NCBI RefSeq assembly: GCF_016861655.1
Contig: NZ_BOLN01000001.1
Location: forward strand, 248,001 to 312,000
DNA from: Levilactobacillus lanxiensis
GTDB taxonomy: Bacteria > Bacillota > Bacilli > Lactobacillales > Lactobacillaceae
Length of the DNA: 64,000 bases
Direction: 5' to 3'
Shown here: positions 24,486 to 33,423 of the stretch, piece after piece
Layout of the letters: every line of letters begins with the position of its first letter
Numbering within the stretch: position 1 is the first letter of the stretch
Program-made: the position numbers and the translations under genes
The notes under the pieces: model-generated
What the model saw: the letters and a program-made list of their open reading frames with translations, nothing else
Database searches by the model: none
What the model was told of the DNA's origin: nothing

Positions 24486-25300
24486 TTCGTGGCCCCCTCA
24501 TTGAGCCCATTCTTGAAGTAGTGTTGGCCCACGAACAGCACAATCAGCGTGGGCACAACAACGATTACGGCACTGGCTTGAATCATGCCCCAGTTGTTAA
24601 ACGTTTCCTGCGACTGCAGTTGCCGCAAGCCGTCTTGCACGGGTCGGAATTTATCGCTAAACGTGGTCAACATTGGCCAGAGGTATTGGTTCCAGCTCTC
24701 CAAGAAGCTGTAAGCGGCCAGTGTAAACAGGCTGATGCGCGCGTAAGGTAGGGTGACCCGCCAGTAAAATTGCCAGTGGTTCAGGCCCTCGACGTCCGCG
24801 GCTTCCTTCAATTCTGGTGGAATCTGTCGGAAGGCTTGCCGTAACATGAAGATCCCAAACGCTGAGGTCAGAAATGGAATGACCATGACGGCGTAATGGT
24901 TCAGCAGGTTCAGCTGCCGGACCGTGGCGAAGTTGGGAATGACCTCCGCTTCAAATGGCAACATCATCGTTGCTAAAATCAGGTAGAACAACAGGTCGCG
25001 ACCCTTAAATTTCAGAAAAACGAAGGCATAGGCGCCCAGCGAACAGAACAAGAGTTGCGCCGCCATAGTCAACGTGGAAATGACAAAACTGTTGAGTAAA
25101 TAGCGTAAGATGGCCGTTTGCTTAACCGCCTCGGCGTAGTTGGCAAAGGAAATATGGGTACTCCACAACGCCCCTTTGGCAATATCCGCCGTTGGTAATA
25201 AACTGGTCCAGAAGCCGAGGATAAAGGGCCCCAGAATGATGACGGCCAAGAGAATCAACACCAAATAACGTAATGGTTTACGGGTTTTCGTCTGAATCAT
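24482..25300 (-). CDS. ugpE: Glycerol-3-phosphate-type ABC transporter permease
   Basis: 272-residue MalG-type permease with six transmembrane segments and the EAA loop LKEAADVEGLNHWQFYWRVTLPYARISLFT. It overlaps ugpB by 4 bases and ugpA by 1. Confidence 0.9.
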   Translation of the reverse strand: MIQTKTRKPLRYLVLILLAVIILGPFILGFWTSLLPTADIAKGALWSTHISFANYAEAVKQTAILRYLLNSFVISTLTMAAQLLFCSLGAYAFVFLKFKGRDLLFYLILATMMLPFEAEVIPNFATVRQLNLLNHYAVMVIPFLTSAFGIFMLRQAFRQIPPELKEAADVEGLNHWQFYWRVTLPYARISLFTLAAYSFLESWNQYLWPMLTTFSDKFRPVQDGLRQLQSQETFNNWGMIQASAVIVVVPTLIVLFVGQHYFKNGLNEGATK

Positions 25301-26250
25301 TAGTAGGTCACCCGTTTCTCTAAGAATTTGAATTGCAGCAACGTAAACAACGCAATGATGACGGCTAAGATAACCGATTCAGCACTGGCGAGACCGTAGT
25401 TGCCGTTTAAAAAGGCATCGCGGTAGACTTGATAGACCATCAGGTTGGTTGCGTTGTTGGGGCCCCCAGCCGTCATCAGGTCGATCAACCCGAAGCTCTT
25501 GAACGCGCCGATCAGCGTGACCGTGGACGTAAAGAAGAGCGTGGGTGAAATCATGGGCAAGGTCACGTGGAAAAACTGATAACTTGGCGATGCGCCTTCG
25601 ATGGCCGCCGCCTCATACAGCGGTTGTGGCACCATTTGCAGGGCCCCGAAGAGAATCAGAAAGGTGAAGCCCAGGTTCATCCAGACGGTTGAAATGATGA
25701 CGGCAATCATGGCTGGACCGGGCGTCGTCAACCATTGCACCAGTGGCAAATGTAACAGGGTCCCAATCTGGTCAAATAGGCCAATCGACGGGCTGAAAAT
25801 AAACAACCAGAAGATAGCGGCGACGGAGACGGAAACCCCCATGGTGGCGGAGAAAATCGTCCGGAACCACTGAATGCCGGCTAATTTGCGGACGGCCATT
25901 TGGGCCAGCAATAACCCGAGGATCAGGGTGAAGGCCACGACGCCAATCACATAGACAGCAGTGGCTTGTAGGCTGGCCTGGTAGGCGCTTGAGGTCAATA
26001 AGTTCACGTAATTTTTCAGACCGATAAACACGGTCGGCCGTCCAACGTTATTGGTCAGGAAGAGGCTAAGATAAAGCGTTCGTAACATCGGGTAAAAGAC
26101 GAAGACGCCCAGGATCAAGACGGACGGTCCTAGAAAGGCTAGCGCATACCATTTATCGTTGACGTGAAGGTTAAAGCCCTTCGCGTTCGCTTGATTCAGC
26201 GTTTTCGGCTTTAGACTAGGCTTGGACGCTGGCGTGATTTCCTGTTGCAT
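25300..26250 (-). CDS. ugpA: Glycerol-3-phosphate-type ABC transporter permease
   Basis: 316-residue MalF-type permease with EAA loop LYEAAAIEGASPSYQFFHVTLPMISPTLFF. The ATG at 26250 (MQQEITPASK) is chosen because AAGGGGG precedes it by 8 bases. The start lies inside the last 35 bases of ugpC, so the two genes overlap and are probably coupled. Confidence 0.87.
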   Translation of the reverse strand: MQQEITPASKPSLKPKTLNQANAKGFNLHVNDKWYALAFLGPSVLILGVFVFYPMLRTLYLSLFLTNNVGRPTVFIGLKNYVNLLTSSAYQASLQATAVYVIGVVAFTLILGLLLAQMAVRKLAGIQWFRTIFSATMGVSVSVAAIFWLFIFSPSIGLFDQIGTLLHLPLVQWLTTPGPAMIAVIISTVWMNLGFTFLILFGALQMVPQPLYEAAAIEGASPSYQFFHVTLPMISPTLFFTSTVTLIGAFKSFGLIDLMTAGGPNNATNLMVYQVYRDAFLNGNYGLASAESVILAVIIALFTLLQFKFLEKRVTY

Positions 26251-27325
26251 GACGCGTTCCCCCTTCCACCATGAATTGAGCCTGACCGTCATGGTCGAAC
26301 ACGTAGGCCTGCCCATCAATCGCCACGCTTAGCCAATCGCCAACGTTGTACTGGTCCTTGGCCGCAGCGACCAGTTCCAGTGGCGTGCCGTCTGCGAGTT
26401 CGGCCTCCAAAATGATTTCAGATCCCAGATACTCCACGGTCTTCACCTGCGCGTTGGGTTCACCGGCACCTTGTGGTAAAAGGCGCAAGGCGTTGGGCCG
26501 GATACCGACCACGTAATCCGCCACGGGTAACGGTTCGGGGACACTTAATTTCAACGTATTCGCTAACAAAAGTTCCTTGTCAGCTTCGACGCGGGCGGGT
26601 AATAAGTTCATCCGCGGCGTGCCAAAGAAACTGGCCACAAAGGTGTTAGCAGGCCGATTGTAAATGTCGAGGGGCGTGCCGATCTGTTGAATCTCATGGT
26701 TGTGCAACACCATGATGTGGTCGGCCATGGTCATCGCCTCCACCTGATCATGGGTGACGTAGATGACGGTCAGCCCCAACTCCCGCTGAAGGTTCCGCAG
26801 TTCCGTTCGCATCTTAATTCGCAGTTGAGCGTCCAAGTTAGATAAGGGTTCGTCCATTAAACAAATCTTGACGTCACTGGCAATCGCCCGGGCCAAGGCG
26901 ACTCGTTGGCGTTGCCCACCAGACAAATCACGTGGCTTGCGGTCCTTAAACTCATTTAAGTTGACCAGATCAATGGCCTTGTCGACCCGTTTTTTGATCT
27001 CATCGGCTGGAAACTTCCGCGCCTTCAGCCCAAAGGCCACGTTGTCAGTGACCGATAAAAATGGGAACAACGCATAGCTTTGAAAAACCATGGTGAGCTT
27101 GCGGTCCTTGGGCGGCAGGTTCGTTGCGACCTGGTCGTCAATTTGTAATTCACCAGCAGAAATCGGAATCAAACCCGCAATCATCCGTAGTAACGTACTT
27201 TTGCCACAGCCCGAAGGCCCGACGATGGCAAAGAACTCGCCGCTTTCAATGTGGGCACTCACATCCTCTAGTACCCAATTGCCGGCCGTATACTCTTTCC
27301 CTAATGCTTTTAACTCAATTGACAT
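26216..27325 (-). CDS. ugpC: Glycerol-3-phosphate-type ABC transporter ATPase
   Basis: 369-residue ATPase of the MalK/UgpC type. Walker A GPSGCGKSTLLRMIAG, signature LSGGQRQRVALARAIA, Walker B ICLMDEPLSNLD, H-loop VTHDQVEAMTMADHI, then a C-terminal OB-like regulatory domain from about residue 240. The ATG at 27325 has AAAGGGGAG 7 bases upstream and gives the normal family N-terminus MSIELKALGKEY. First gene of the operon, directly behind the Pho-box-like promoter. Confidence 0.9.
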   Translation of the reverse strand: MSIELKALGKEYTAGNWVLEDVSAHIESGEFFAIVGPSGCGKSTLLRMIAGLIPISAGELQIDDQVATNLPPKDRKLTMVFQSYALFPFLSVTDNVAFGLKARKFPADEIKKRVDKAIDLVNLNEFKDRKPRDLSGGQRQRVALARAIASDVKICLMDEPLSNLDAQLRIKMRTELRNLQRELGLTVIYVTHDQVEAMTMADHIMVLHNHEIQQIGTPLDIYNRPANTFVASFFGTPRMNLLPARVEADKELLLANTLKLSVPEPLPVADYVVGIRPNALRLLPQGAGEPNAQVKTVEYLGSEIILEAELADGTPLELVAAAKDQYNVGDWLSVAIDGQAYVFDHDGQAQFMVEGGTRHATGNHASVQA

Positions 27326-27355
27326 TTTGCCACTCCCCTTTGTGAGTCTGGATTC

Positions 27356-27409
27356 AGTGTACGCGGCCTGTGTAACGGTAAGATGTTGACCCTGTAAATC
27401 CTGTGTAAA
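27356..27409 (-). promoter_or_regulatory. Pho-box-like direct repeats and promoter of ugpCAEB-glpQ
   Basis: On the minus strand four six-base units recur at exactly 11-base steps: TTTACA (27404-27409), TTTACA (27393-27398), AACATC (27382-27387), GTTACA (27371-27376). This is the PhoP binding pattern of TT-A-A hexamers 11 bp apart. A -10 box TACACT (27356-27361) follows at 9 bases. Phosphate starvation control by PhoPR is expected. Confidence 0.72.
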
Positions 27410-27451
27410 GTCCCCCAAGGTTTGCCATTAAAATAGTTATACTAGATGTGA

Positions 27452-27657
27452 TTTGCCGCCTGCGGCTTCCAGGACTGCGCCTGCTGTGGGGCCCGGTTCC
27501 GGCCTGAGGAGCGGTCCTCCACCTCGCTTTGAAACCTCGCTGAAGTTCGCGAGTTTTCAAAGTCGTCCCAGGCTGTAAGCCGGCCAAGGACGCCGGCCAA
27601 CACCCTCGACACAGCTGGCTCCGTCCTGGCTTCCTCCGGCTCTAATTGGGCGTTATG
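27452..27657. repeat. Structured intergenic repeat R6 (type A)
   Basis: Stems: CCAGGAC (27469-27475) with GTCCTGG (27623-27629); GCTGTG with CACAGC; CTTTGAAA (27527-27534) with TTTCAAAG (27555-27562); GCCGGC with GCCGGC. Confidence 0.82.
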
Positions 27658-27765
27658 GCAATCATGCCGTGGGCCGACTTTACTCAGATTTGCTAGTTTT
27701 CTATTGACCTCCTTACTTTCCAACCACAACGACTTAATCCTCCCGTTTCCATAATTTTCCGCATA

Positions 27766-27800
27766 AAAAAGGAGCGAGAAATCAGTAATTTCTTCGCTCA
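27766..27800 (-). terminator. Terminator of the metE-like gene
   Basis: GAGCGAGAAAT (27772-27782) pairs with ATTTCTTCGCTC (27788-27799) with one bulge; six T follow on the minus strand. Confidence 0.8.
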
Positions 27801-27823
27801 CTTAATCAATTAACCTATCGAAT

Positions 27824-28954
27824 TTAGGCTTCCGGCCAGACGTCTTCGGCGATTTCCTTAACCAAGTTTAACTTGGCCCATTGTTGGTCTTCCGTTAACG
27901 CATTGCCCTCTTCCGTGGAGGCAAACCCACACTGCGTGGAGATGGCCAAATTGTCTAGTGGTACCTGTTTGGCAGCGTCTGCGATACGGGCCTTGACCGC
28001 CGCTTTATCCTCTAGTTCGGGGAACTTGGACGTGATCAGGCCAAGGACCAGGCGCTTGTTAGCGTCGTGATTCCAGATCTTCGCTAGCGGCGTAAAGCTC
28101 CCTGCCCGTTCGCTGTCGTATTCCAGGAACAAGCCGTCGTAGTGCAACTGCGCCAAGTAATCGGCCACGTCGTCGTAACTGCCAGAGAAGAGATACGTTG
28201 ATTTGAAATTCCCCCGGCAAATGTGGGTCGTCACCGTCAGGTCAGCTGGTAAGCCTTCCAACAACGTGTTGATGACGTGAACGGCATCCTGGGCCAGGTT
28301 CACGTAGGTCTGGTGCGCCGTCACGTCGTCGGTCGTCGCGTTGAGCTTGCTAATTAAAAATGCCCAAGTTGTGTCGTCGAGTTGAATGTACCGGCAACCG
28401 AGTTCATAGAAATGCAAAATCGTTTCATGGTACGCCTTGGCGAGGTCATCCAGGTAGGCATCCCAGGTTTCATAAAATTCATGCCAGTTGTCACTGCGGT
28501 TATCCCGGAACAACATGGTTGGGGATGGGATGGTCTGCTTAACCAGCACATCATCTGGCACTAAACTTTGCAGGTACTGGAAGCTTTCAAAGAAGGGGTG
28601 GTCCGGATTAAAGGCAATCTTGCCGACCAAATCGGCGTTGTCGGTCCGGGTCTTGCTGCCATGGAATTTATAACTTTGCTTGTAATCGTAGTGACCGACC
28701 CCCGTCAGTCCCCAGAGAAAGTCCAGGTGCCACCAACTACGGTTAAATTCGCCATCGGTCACGGCCTTCAACCCCAGATCAATCTGCTTTTGCACGACCC
28801 GCTTGGTCTCCGCGTGTCGAATCGTCTGTAATTGTGCTGCATCAATGGCCCCCTGGGCAAATTCAGCGCGCGCTTGTTTCAACTTGGCTGGCCGTAACAG
28901 GCTGCCTACAACATCGTAGCGGTACGGAAAGTTCGTTTTAGTCGTTGTTGTCAT
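27824..28954 (-). CDS. Cobalamin-independent methionine synthase-like protein (MetE C-terminal type, YxjG/YxjH-like)
   Basis: 376 residues, half the length of full MetE; it has only the catalytic C-terminal barrel. FPYRYDVVGSLLRP is at the start. Zinc ligands are visible in HICRGNF (His and Cys) and in STQCGFAS (Cys), with FLEYDSERAG between. Family members transfer a methyl group to homocysteine, some with methyl donors other than methyl-tetrahydrofolate. AGGAGG is 9 bases before the ATG at 28954. It sits behind a methionine-type T-box, which supports a methionine-related role. Confidence 0.87.
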   Translation of the reverse strand: MTTTTKTNFPYRYDVVGSLLRPAKLKQARAEFAQGAIDAAQLQTIRHAETKRVVQKQIDLGLKAVTDGEFNRSWWHLDFLWGLTGVGHYDYKQSYKFHGSKTRTDNADLVGKIAFNPDHPFFESFQYLQSLVPDDVLVKQTIPSPTMLFRDNRSDNWHEFYETWDAYLDDLAKAYHETILHFYELGCRYIQLDDTTWAFLISKLNATTDDVTAHQTYVNLAQDAVHVINTLLEGLPADLTVTTHICRGNFKSTYLFSGSYDDVADYLAQLHYDGLFLEYDSERAGSFTPLAKIWNHDANKRLVLGLITSKFPELEDKAAVKARIADAAKQVPLDNLAISTQCGFASTEEGNALTEDQQWAKLNLVKEIAEDVWPEA

Positions 28955-28982
28955 AACTTTTTTCCTCCTAAATTTAACCACC

Positions 28983-29042
28983 GACTAACGCGTTCGACTG
29001 GCCCCGTGACTTGACGCCCATTGCCAGTCCAGCAAGTTAGTC
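28983..29042 (-). promoter_or_regulatory. Second leader hairpin between T-box and metE-like start
   Basis: Two nested stems on the minus strand: GACTAAC/GTTAGTC (28983-28989 with 29036-29042) and GACTGGC/GCCAGTC (28996-29002 with 29023-29029). No T run follows, so it is not a terminator. It may protect or process the mRNA. Confidence 0.45.
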
Positions 29043-29069
29043 CTCACCAATTTTCTAACGTCCATCACG

Positions 29070-29350
29070 GTAACAAAAAACGCGCTCATCCCCCGAACTA
29101 ATTGCTTAGTTCAAGGGACGACCGCGTCGTTTTACCACCCTAATTCACAAAGCCCTCACAGACTTTGCCTCACCGGTACCGATTGATACCCGGAAAGTTA
29201 ACGGTTCCTACCGACCAAGCAGCGTGAACCGCTTGATAGCTATTGGGAGCTCATGTTCATGGTTTGTCGCAGACCCGTTTGCACTGACTCGGGCTCACTG
29301 CGCAACGGCAACGCCACTACTCTTCTCCTAGCTTTATTTATGACAGACTT
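29070..29350 (-). promoter_or_regulatory. T-box riboswitch, probably methionine-responsive
   Basis: On the minus strand the leader opens with GGAGAAGAGTAG, the usual T-box start. Stem I contains GAACATGAGC, in which ATG followed by A fits a Met specifier. The T-box core AGGGTGGTAAAACGACGCGG is followed by a long hairpin and six T (29075-29135), the terminator. Uncharged tRNA-Met would favour the antiterminator and turn on the metE-like gene. The specifier is read by eye and is less certain than the T-box itself. Confidence 0.85.
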
Positions 29351-29367
29351 ATTAGAAATTAATGATA

Positions 29368-29396
29368 ATCTTACGGCTAGCGGTCATTTCTGTCAA
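29368..29396 (-). promoter_or_regulatory. Promoter of the T-box/metE-like transcript
   Basis: TTGACA (29391-29396), 17 bases, TAAGAT (29368-29373) on the minus strand. The leader would be about 400 nt. Confidence 0.75.
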
Positions 29397-29423
29397 GGGA
29401 GAATCGCTTTCAGTCTCCCCCTA

Positions 29424-30944
29424 CTAGTCCAACAGCCCGTGGCTCCGCAAGTAATCTCGCGCCACCGTGGCGGCCTTTTCGTGCTTGACCGTCACCTTGT
29501 AGTTCATCTGCTGCATGTCCGTCGTGGAAACCTTCCCCGCTAATTTATTCAGCGTGGTCCGTAGCTCGGGATGGGCCGTCAATAATTTTTCCGTCATCAA
29601 CGGCGCGCCCTGGTACGGTGGGAAGAAGTGCTTGTTATCCTTTAGTACGACCAGATGATATTCGCGAATCTCGGGGTCGGTGGTATAGCCGTCGACCAAG
29701 TTGACCTTGCCGTTGGCGATGGCCTTGTAGCGAATCGAGGGCTCCATGGTCTTGGCGCTAGCAAAGTTCAACCCATAGGCCTTGCGCAAGCCCGGATAGC
29801 CATCCTTGAGTTGATAGAAATCGGGGTCAAAGCCCGCGTGAATCTTGCCCTCAACAGCGACCAAATCCGACACCGTCTTCAGGTTGTATTTCTTGGCAAA
29901 TTGCTTCGTCACGGCCAAGTCGTAGCCATTTTGATAGCTCATCGGCTTGAGGTAAGCCATTTGGTACTGCGACTTCAAGCCGTTCTTCGCCACCTGATAG
30001 GTCTTTGCTGGATTATGACTCGCCAGCTTGTCGCCCTTGATCAGTGACTCCAACACGGTCCCAGTGAATTCGGGGTAAATGTCGATAGATCCCGACTTCA
30101 ATGCCTTAAACAGGAACGAGGTCCCGCCAAAGTTCGCCTTGGTAGCTACTTGCATGTTGGGATGGTCGTGTTCAATTAAATCCTTATACATATTGATTAA
30201 AATTTCCGGCTCGCTGCCCATCTTCCCAGCAATCGTGATCTGCGTTTGGGGATTGGCCAGCTTTCGGTAGCCCGCAAAGCCGCCAATCAGCACGACCAGT
30301 GTCAGCAGGACAATGCCGGCCTTCTTAAAGGATAGCTTGCCCAGCCAGTCGATGCCGGCACCAAAAATCAGTGCCAACGCCGCCGACAGCACGGCCCCGA
30401 TAATCAGGAGCGCGTTGTTGTTGGTTTCGATTCCCAACAGAATGTAGGTCCCCAACCCACCGGCACCAATCAAAGCGGCCAGCGTGGCGGTCCCAATGAT
30501 CATGACCGTGGCAATGCGAATCCCGGAAATAATCATCGGCAACGCTAAGGGCAACTCAATCCGAAAGAGTTTCATCCGCCGCGACAAGCCAAACGCCGTC
30601 GCCGCCTCTTCCAAGTTGGGGTCGATGGTGGTCAGACCGGAATAGGTGTTTTGAAAGATCGGCATCACCGCGTAAATCACTAAGGCAATGATGGACGGCA
30701 CCGTCCCAATCCCCACGATAGGAATCAGAATTCCCAACAGCGCCAGGCTGGGAATCGTCTGGAGCACACTGGTAATCTGGAGCATCACCTTGGCCCACCG
30801 TTCGTGGTGCATCAAGACGATGGCCAGCGGAATCGCAATCAAGGCCGCAATCAGCAGTGAGATCAGTGACAGACCAATGTGTTGGCCAATCGCGTGGAGG
30901 ATGTCGCCACCCTGCGTTTGCAAAATATGCATAATTTGAGCCAA
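29424..30944 (-). CDS. Osmolyte ABC transporter permease fused to binding domain (OpuC/BilEB-like)
   Basis: 506 residues. Residues about 1-205 are a permease with six transmembrane segments and motif EAATAFGLSRRMKLFRIELPLALPMIISGIR. After a further membrane helix (about 208-225), residues 232-506 are an OpuAC-type binding domain (ITIAGKMGSEPEILINMYKDLIE, GSIDIYPEFTGT). Such fusions import glycine betaine, carnitine, choline or proline. The start is TTG: AAGGAGG is 8 bases upstream, whereas the first ATG is 20 bases away. It abuts the ATPase stop codon. Confidence 0.9.
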   Translation of the reverse strand: MAQIMHILQTQGGDILHAIGQHIGLSLISLLIAALIAIPLAIVLMHHERWAKVMLQITSVLQTIPSLALLGILIPIVGIGTVPSIIALVIYAVMPIFQNTYSGLTTIDPNLEEAATAFGLSRRMKLFRIELPLALPMIISGIRIATVMIIGTATLAALIGAGGLGTYILLGIETNNNALLIIGAVLSAALALIFGAGIDWLGKLSFKKAGIVLLTLVVLIGGFAGYRKLANPQTQITIAGKMGSEPEILINMYKDLIEHDHPNMQVATKANFGGTSFLFKALKSGSIDIYPEFTGTVLESLIKGDKLASHNPAKTYQVAKNGLKSQYQMAYLKPMSYQNGYDLAVTKQFAKKYNLKTVSDLVAVEGKIHAGFDPDFYQLKDGYPGLRKAYGLNFASAKTMEPSIRYKAIANGKVNLVDGYTTDPEIREYHLVVLKDNKHFFPPYQGAPLMTEKLLTAHPELRTTLNKLAGKVSTTDMQQMNYKVTVKHEKAATVARDYLRSHGLLD

Positions 30945-31877
30945 CTAGTCCGCCTCCTTCGTTGCTAAATAGTCAATGACATCAGCGGTCGTCAGCTGAC
31001 GGGCACCCTGGTCCGTTGCCACGACCACCGTGGCCGCCGTCTGTAAAGCCGCCGCCAATTCACTCACCGTCGCCGTGCTCTTTAGCGTGGCCGGTGCCGT
31101 GGTTGTTTGACCATAACCCTTGATGACTAAATCCTGGATGGTAGCTGGACGCGGCGTGTGTTCATTTTCAAAAAAGCCGCGCACAAAATCATTGGCCGGA
31201 TGCTGCATGATAGCTTCGCCCGTCCCAATCTGCTGAATGTGCCCCAGTCGCATCACCGCAATGTGTTGGCCCAATCTGAGGGCCTCGTGCATGTCGTGGG
31301 TGACGAAAACGAAGGTCATGTTGAGTTCCTGATGTAGCTGTAAGACCAGGTCCTGCAACTGTTTGCGGGAAATGGGGTCGAGCGCACTAAACGGTTCGTC
31401 CATCAAGACGACCTTGGGTTTGATGGCCAACGCCCGGATGATGCCGACCCGTTGTTGTTCCCCACCGGAAAGCTCGCTGGGCATCCGCGTGGCGTACTTG
31501 TCGGGGTCCAGGTCGACCTGTTTCAGTAGTGCCCGCGCCCGTTCAATTCGTTCCTTCCGTGGCCAGCCCAACGACTCCGCCTGAATCGCAATGTTTTCTT
31601 GAATATTTAAATTGGGAAAGAGCGCAATATTTTGTAGCACGTAGCCCATTTGTTGACGTAATTGTTTGATGTCGTAATCAATAATCCGTTTATCATTAAA
31701 GTAAATGTCGCCACCAGTCGGTTCGATCAACCGGTTCAACATTTTCAGCGTCGTGGTCTTTCCACTCCCGCTGGGGCCAACGAGCACAAAAAAATCGCCC
31801 GTCGGTATCGTCAAGTTCAAGTCGTCCAGGGCTTGGTTCTTGGCGTAACGCTTGGTAACGTTCTTAAATTCAATCAA
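30945..31877 (-). CDS. Osmolyte ABC transporter ATPase (OpuCA-like)
   Basis: 310 residues. Walker A GPSGSGKTTTLKMLNRL, Q-loop YVLQNIALFPNLNI, signature LSGGEQQRVGIIRAL, Walker B VVLMDEPFSALDP, H-loop THDMHEAL. The C-terminal part from about residue 240 holds only one short CBS-like segment (ATIQDLVIKGYGQTT... TADVIDYLATK), shorter than the tandem CBS pair of OpuAA/OpuCA, so ionic-strength sensing may be weak. The start is TTG with GGAGG 7 bases upstream. Confidence 0.88.
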   Translation of the reverse strand: MIEFKNVTKRYAKNQALDDLNLTIPTGDFFVLVGPSGSGKTTTLKMLNRLIEPTGGDIYFNDKRIIDYDIKQLRQQMGYVLQNIALFPNLNIQENIAIQAESLGWPRKERIERARALLKQVDLDPDKYATRMPSELSGGEQQRVGIIRALAIKPKVVLMDEPFSALDPISRKQLQDLVLQLHQELNMTFVFVTHDMHEALRLGQHIAVMRLGHIQQIGTGEAIMQHPANDFVRGFFENEHTPRPATIQDLVIKGYGQTTTAPATLKSTATVSELAAALQTAATVVVATDQGARQLTTADVIDYLATKEAD

Positions 31878-31934
31878 TAGTACCCCTCCAACCTCTTCTA
31901 CTCATCTCATGCTGGTGAAACTGATCAATTTGTC

Positions 31935-32125
31935 GTTCCCGGCGGCGGGCTCAAAGCGCCCTGCTGTGGGGCCGGTTCCAGCCTGAGAAACGGGCTTCCA
32001 CCTCGACTTTGTGCCTCAGAAGCGGTCACAAAGGTCGTCCCGTGGACTAGGCTGGGCAAATACTCCAGCCAAGACCACCGACACAGCTGGTCACTTTGGC
32101 CCGCCTCTGGTCACTGACATTGATC
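31935..32125. repeat. Structured intergenic repeat R7 (type A)
   Basis: Stems: GCTGTG with CACAGC; CTTTGTG (32007-32013) with CACAAAG (32027-32033); GGCTGG with CCAGCC. The middle hairpin differs from the common CTTTGAG form by a matched pair change. Confidence 0.82.
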
Positions 32126-32309
32126 ACTCACTCTCACCAGCGATTGTTTCATTCATTCCTGTTTAAGCAGTTTAGCCACCTAATAGCACTGCTACTTAGC
32201 CTAATTAAACACGGCTCGCTTTTAAAATCTTACCTAACAAACTGTCGCGATTACCCGCAGTTAAATGCCAACTAGCAACCAGTTCCATAATTAGTTTAAT
32301 GGGAATTGC

Positions 32310-32492
32310 TGTGTAGCCGTGAGGGCAATGAAAATGGATTCAGCCGTGGGATTTACGAAGCGCAGCGCAGTAAATGGTGTCTTTGAGACGCGCCCTTCGG
32401 CTCAAAGCAAGTCAGAAGACCGCCCCTCAGGCTTTTGGCGTCCTCCCCACCGCGTTCCAATCCATTTTCATTGCCCGGTAAGGCGGACTAAC
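32310..32492. repeat. Structured intergenic repeat R8 (type B)
   Basis: The outer stem GGGCAATGAAAATGGATT (32323-32340) pairs perfectly over 18 bases with 32459-32476. Inner: ATTTAC with GTAAAT; CTTTGAG with CTCAAAG; AGAAGACC-type hairpin. Confidence 0.82.
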
Positions 32493-32649
32493 GTAAATCC
32501 AATTATACTAATGTTTCGGGGATTACCGAAGCAAACGGCTTACAAATTTCCAAATGCGATAACGTCTACTTTACACGTCAAAGCGGTGACTGTTAATATT
32601 GAAACGAAAGGCTTTTAGCCCGAAAAACTTAGAAAACAAGGTGTTCACC

Positions 32650-33063
32650 ATGCCAGACGAAATTGATATTGCCATTATTAAAGCACTCAACCAGGACAGC
32701 CGCGTCAAGGTCAGCCATCTGGCGCAAATCGTCCACCTCACCGCTCCCGCCGTTGCCGCGCGGATTCAACGGTTGGAAGACGCCAAGATCATTTCTAAAT
32801 ATACGATTGAAGTCGATTTGGATAAACTAGGGTTGCCGCGGCAGGTCTTCATTCAGGTGGCCGTGCAAGCCCGCCAACAAGCGGCTTATTTGGCGTTTGT
32901 TAAACGGCACCACAACACTTTTCGCCACCACTACCGCACAACGGGCAAGTTTGACTACCTCCTGGAAGGTGCGTTTCCTACCCGCCACGTCCTCACCGAT
33001 TTTCTCCTCGAGCTTGGAAAATTCGCCACGTACGAGGTCATTGACGTCATCGACGATATTTAA
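32650..33063 (+). CDS. Lrp/AsnC-family transcriptional regulator
   Basis: 137 residues. The helix-turn-helix covers about residues 3-45 (DIAIIKALNQDSRVKVSHLAQIVHLTAPAVAARIQRLEDAKII), followed by the RAM ligand-binding domain (FIQVAVQARQQAAYLAFVKRH, GKFDYLLEGAFPTRHVLTDFLLEL). AAGGTG lies 6 bases before the ATG at 32650; earlier in-frame codons lack a site. It is upstream of and co-directional with the M20 peptidase gene, which it may control. Confidence 0.88.
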   Translation: MPDEIDIAIIKALNQDSRVKVSHLAQIVHLTAPAVAARIQRLEDAKIISKYTIEVDLDKLGLPRQVFIQVAVQARQQAAYLAFVKRHHNTFRHHYRTTGKFDYLLEGAFPTRHVLTDFLLELGKFATYEVIDVIDDI

Positions 33064-33423
33064 TTGCGGACATTCTTGACCCCTCCTTCAAAAAGTGCTG
33101 TAATCAAGTTGAGTACAATAGTTCTTTTCCTTAATGAGTCATAGTATCTGATGCTTGGGGTGGTCAATTTGGTTGCACCTGAAAATATGGCCACTTCAAC
33201 CGGGATGCTATCTCCAATTAGCTGCCAACTATTGTTTTCAGGTTGCCCCTAAATTAATCAGGGTCAACCCTTTCAACTGGGAAATAAAGACACGCTGCTA
33301 AGTATTTTCACAGAACCGTTTTCAATAAATAAACCGAATAACGACGAGCTAGATTCGTGTCAATCGCTGGTCTGATGACTGACCAATCTAACTCAAAAAA
33401 CAAAATCTAAGGTGGAATATATT
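33064..33423. other. Intergenic region with a long-range inverted repeat
   Basis: ACCTGAAAA (33177-33185) and TTTTCAGGT (33235-33243) are an exact 9-bp inverted repeat 49 bases apart. It could be an mRNA leader stem or a paired regulator site. No riboswitch class that I know matches, and no clear promoter boxes are assigned. Confidence 0.45.
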
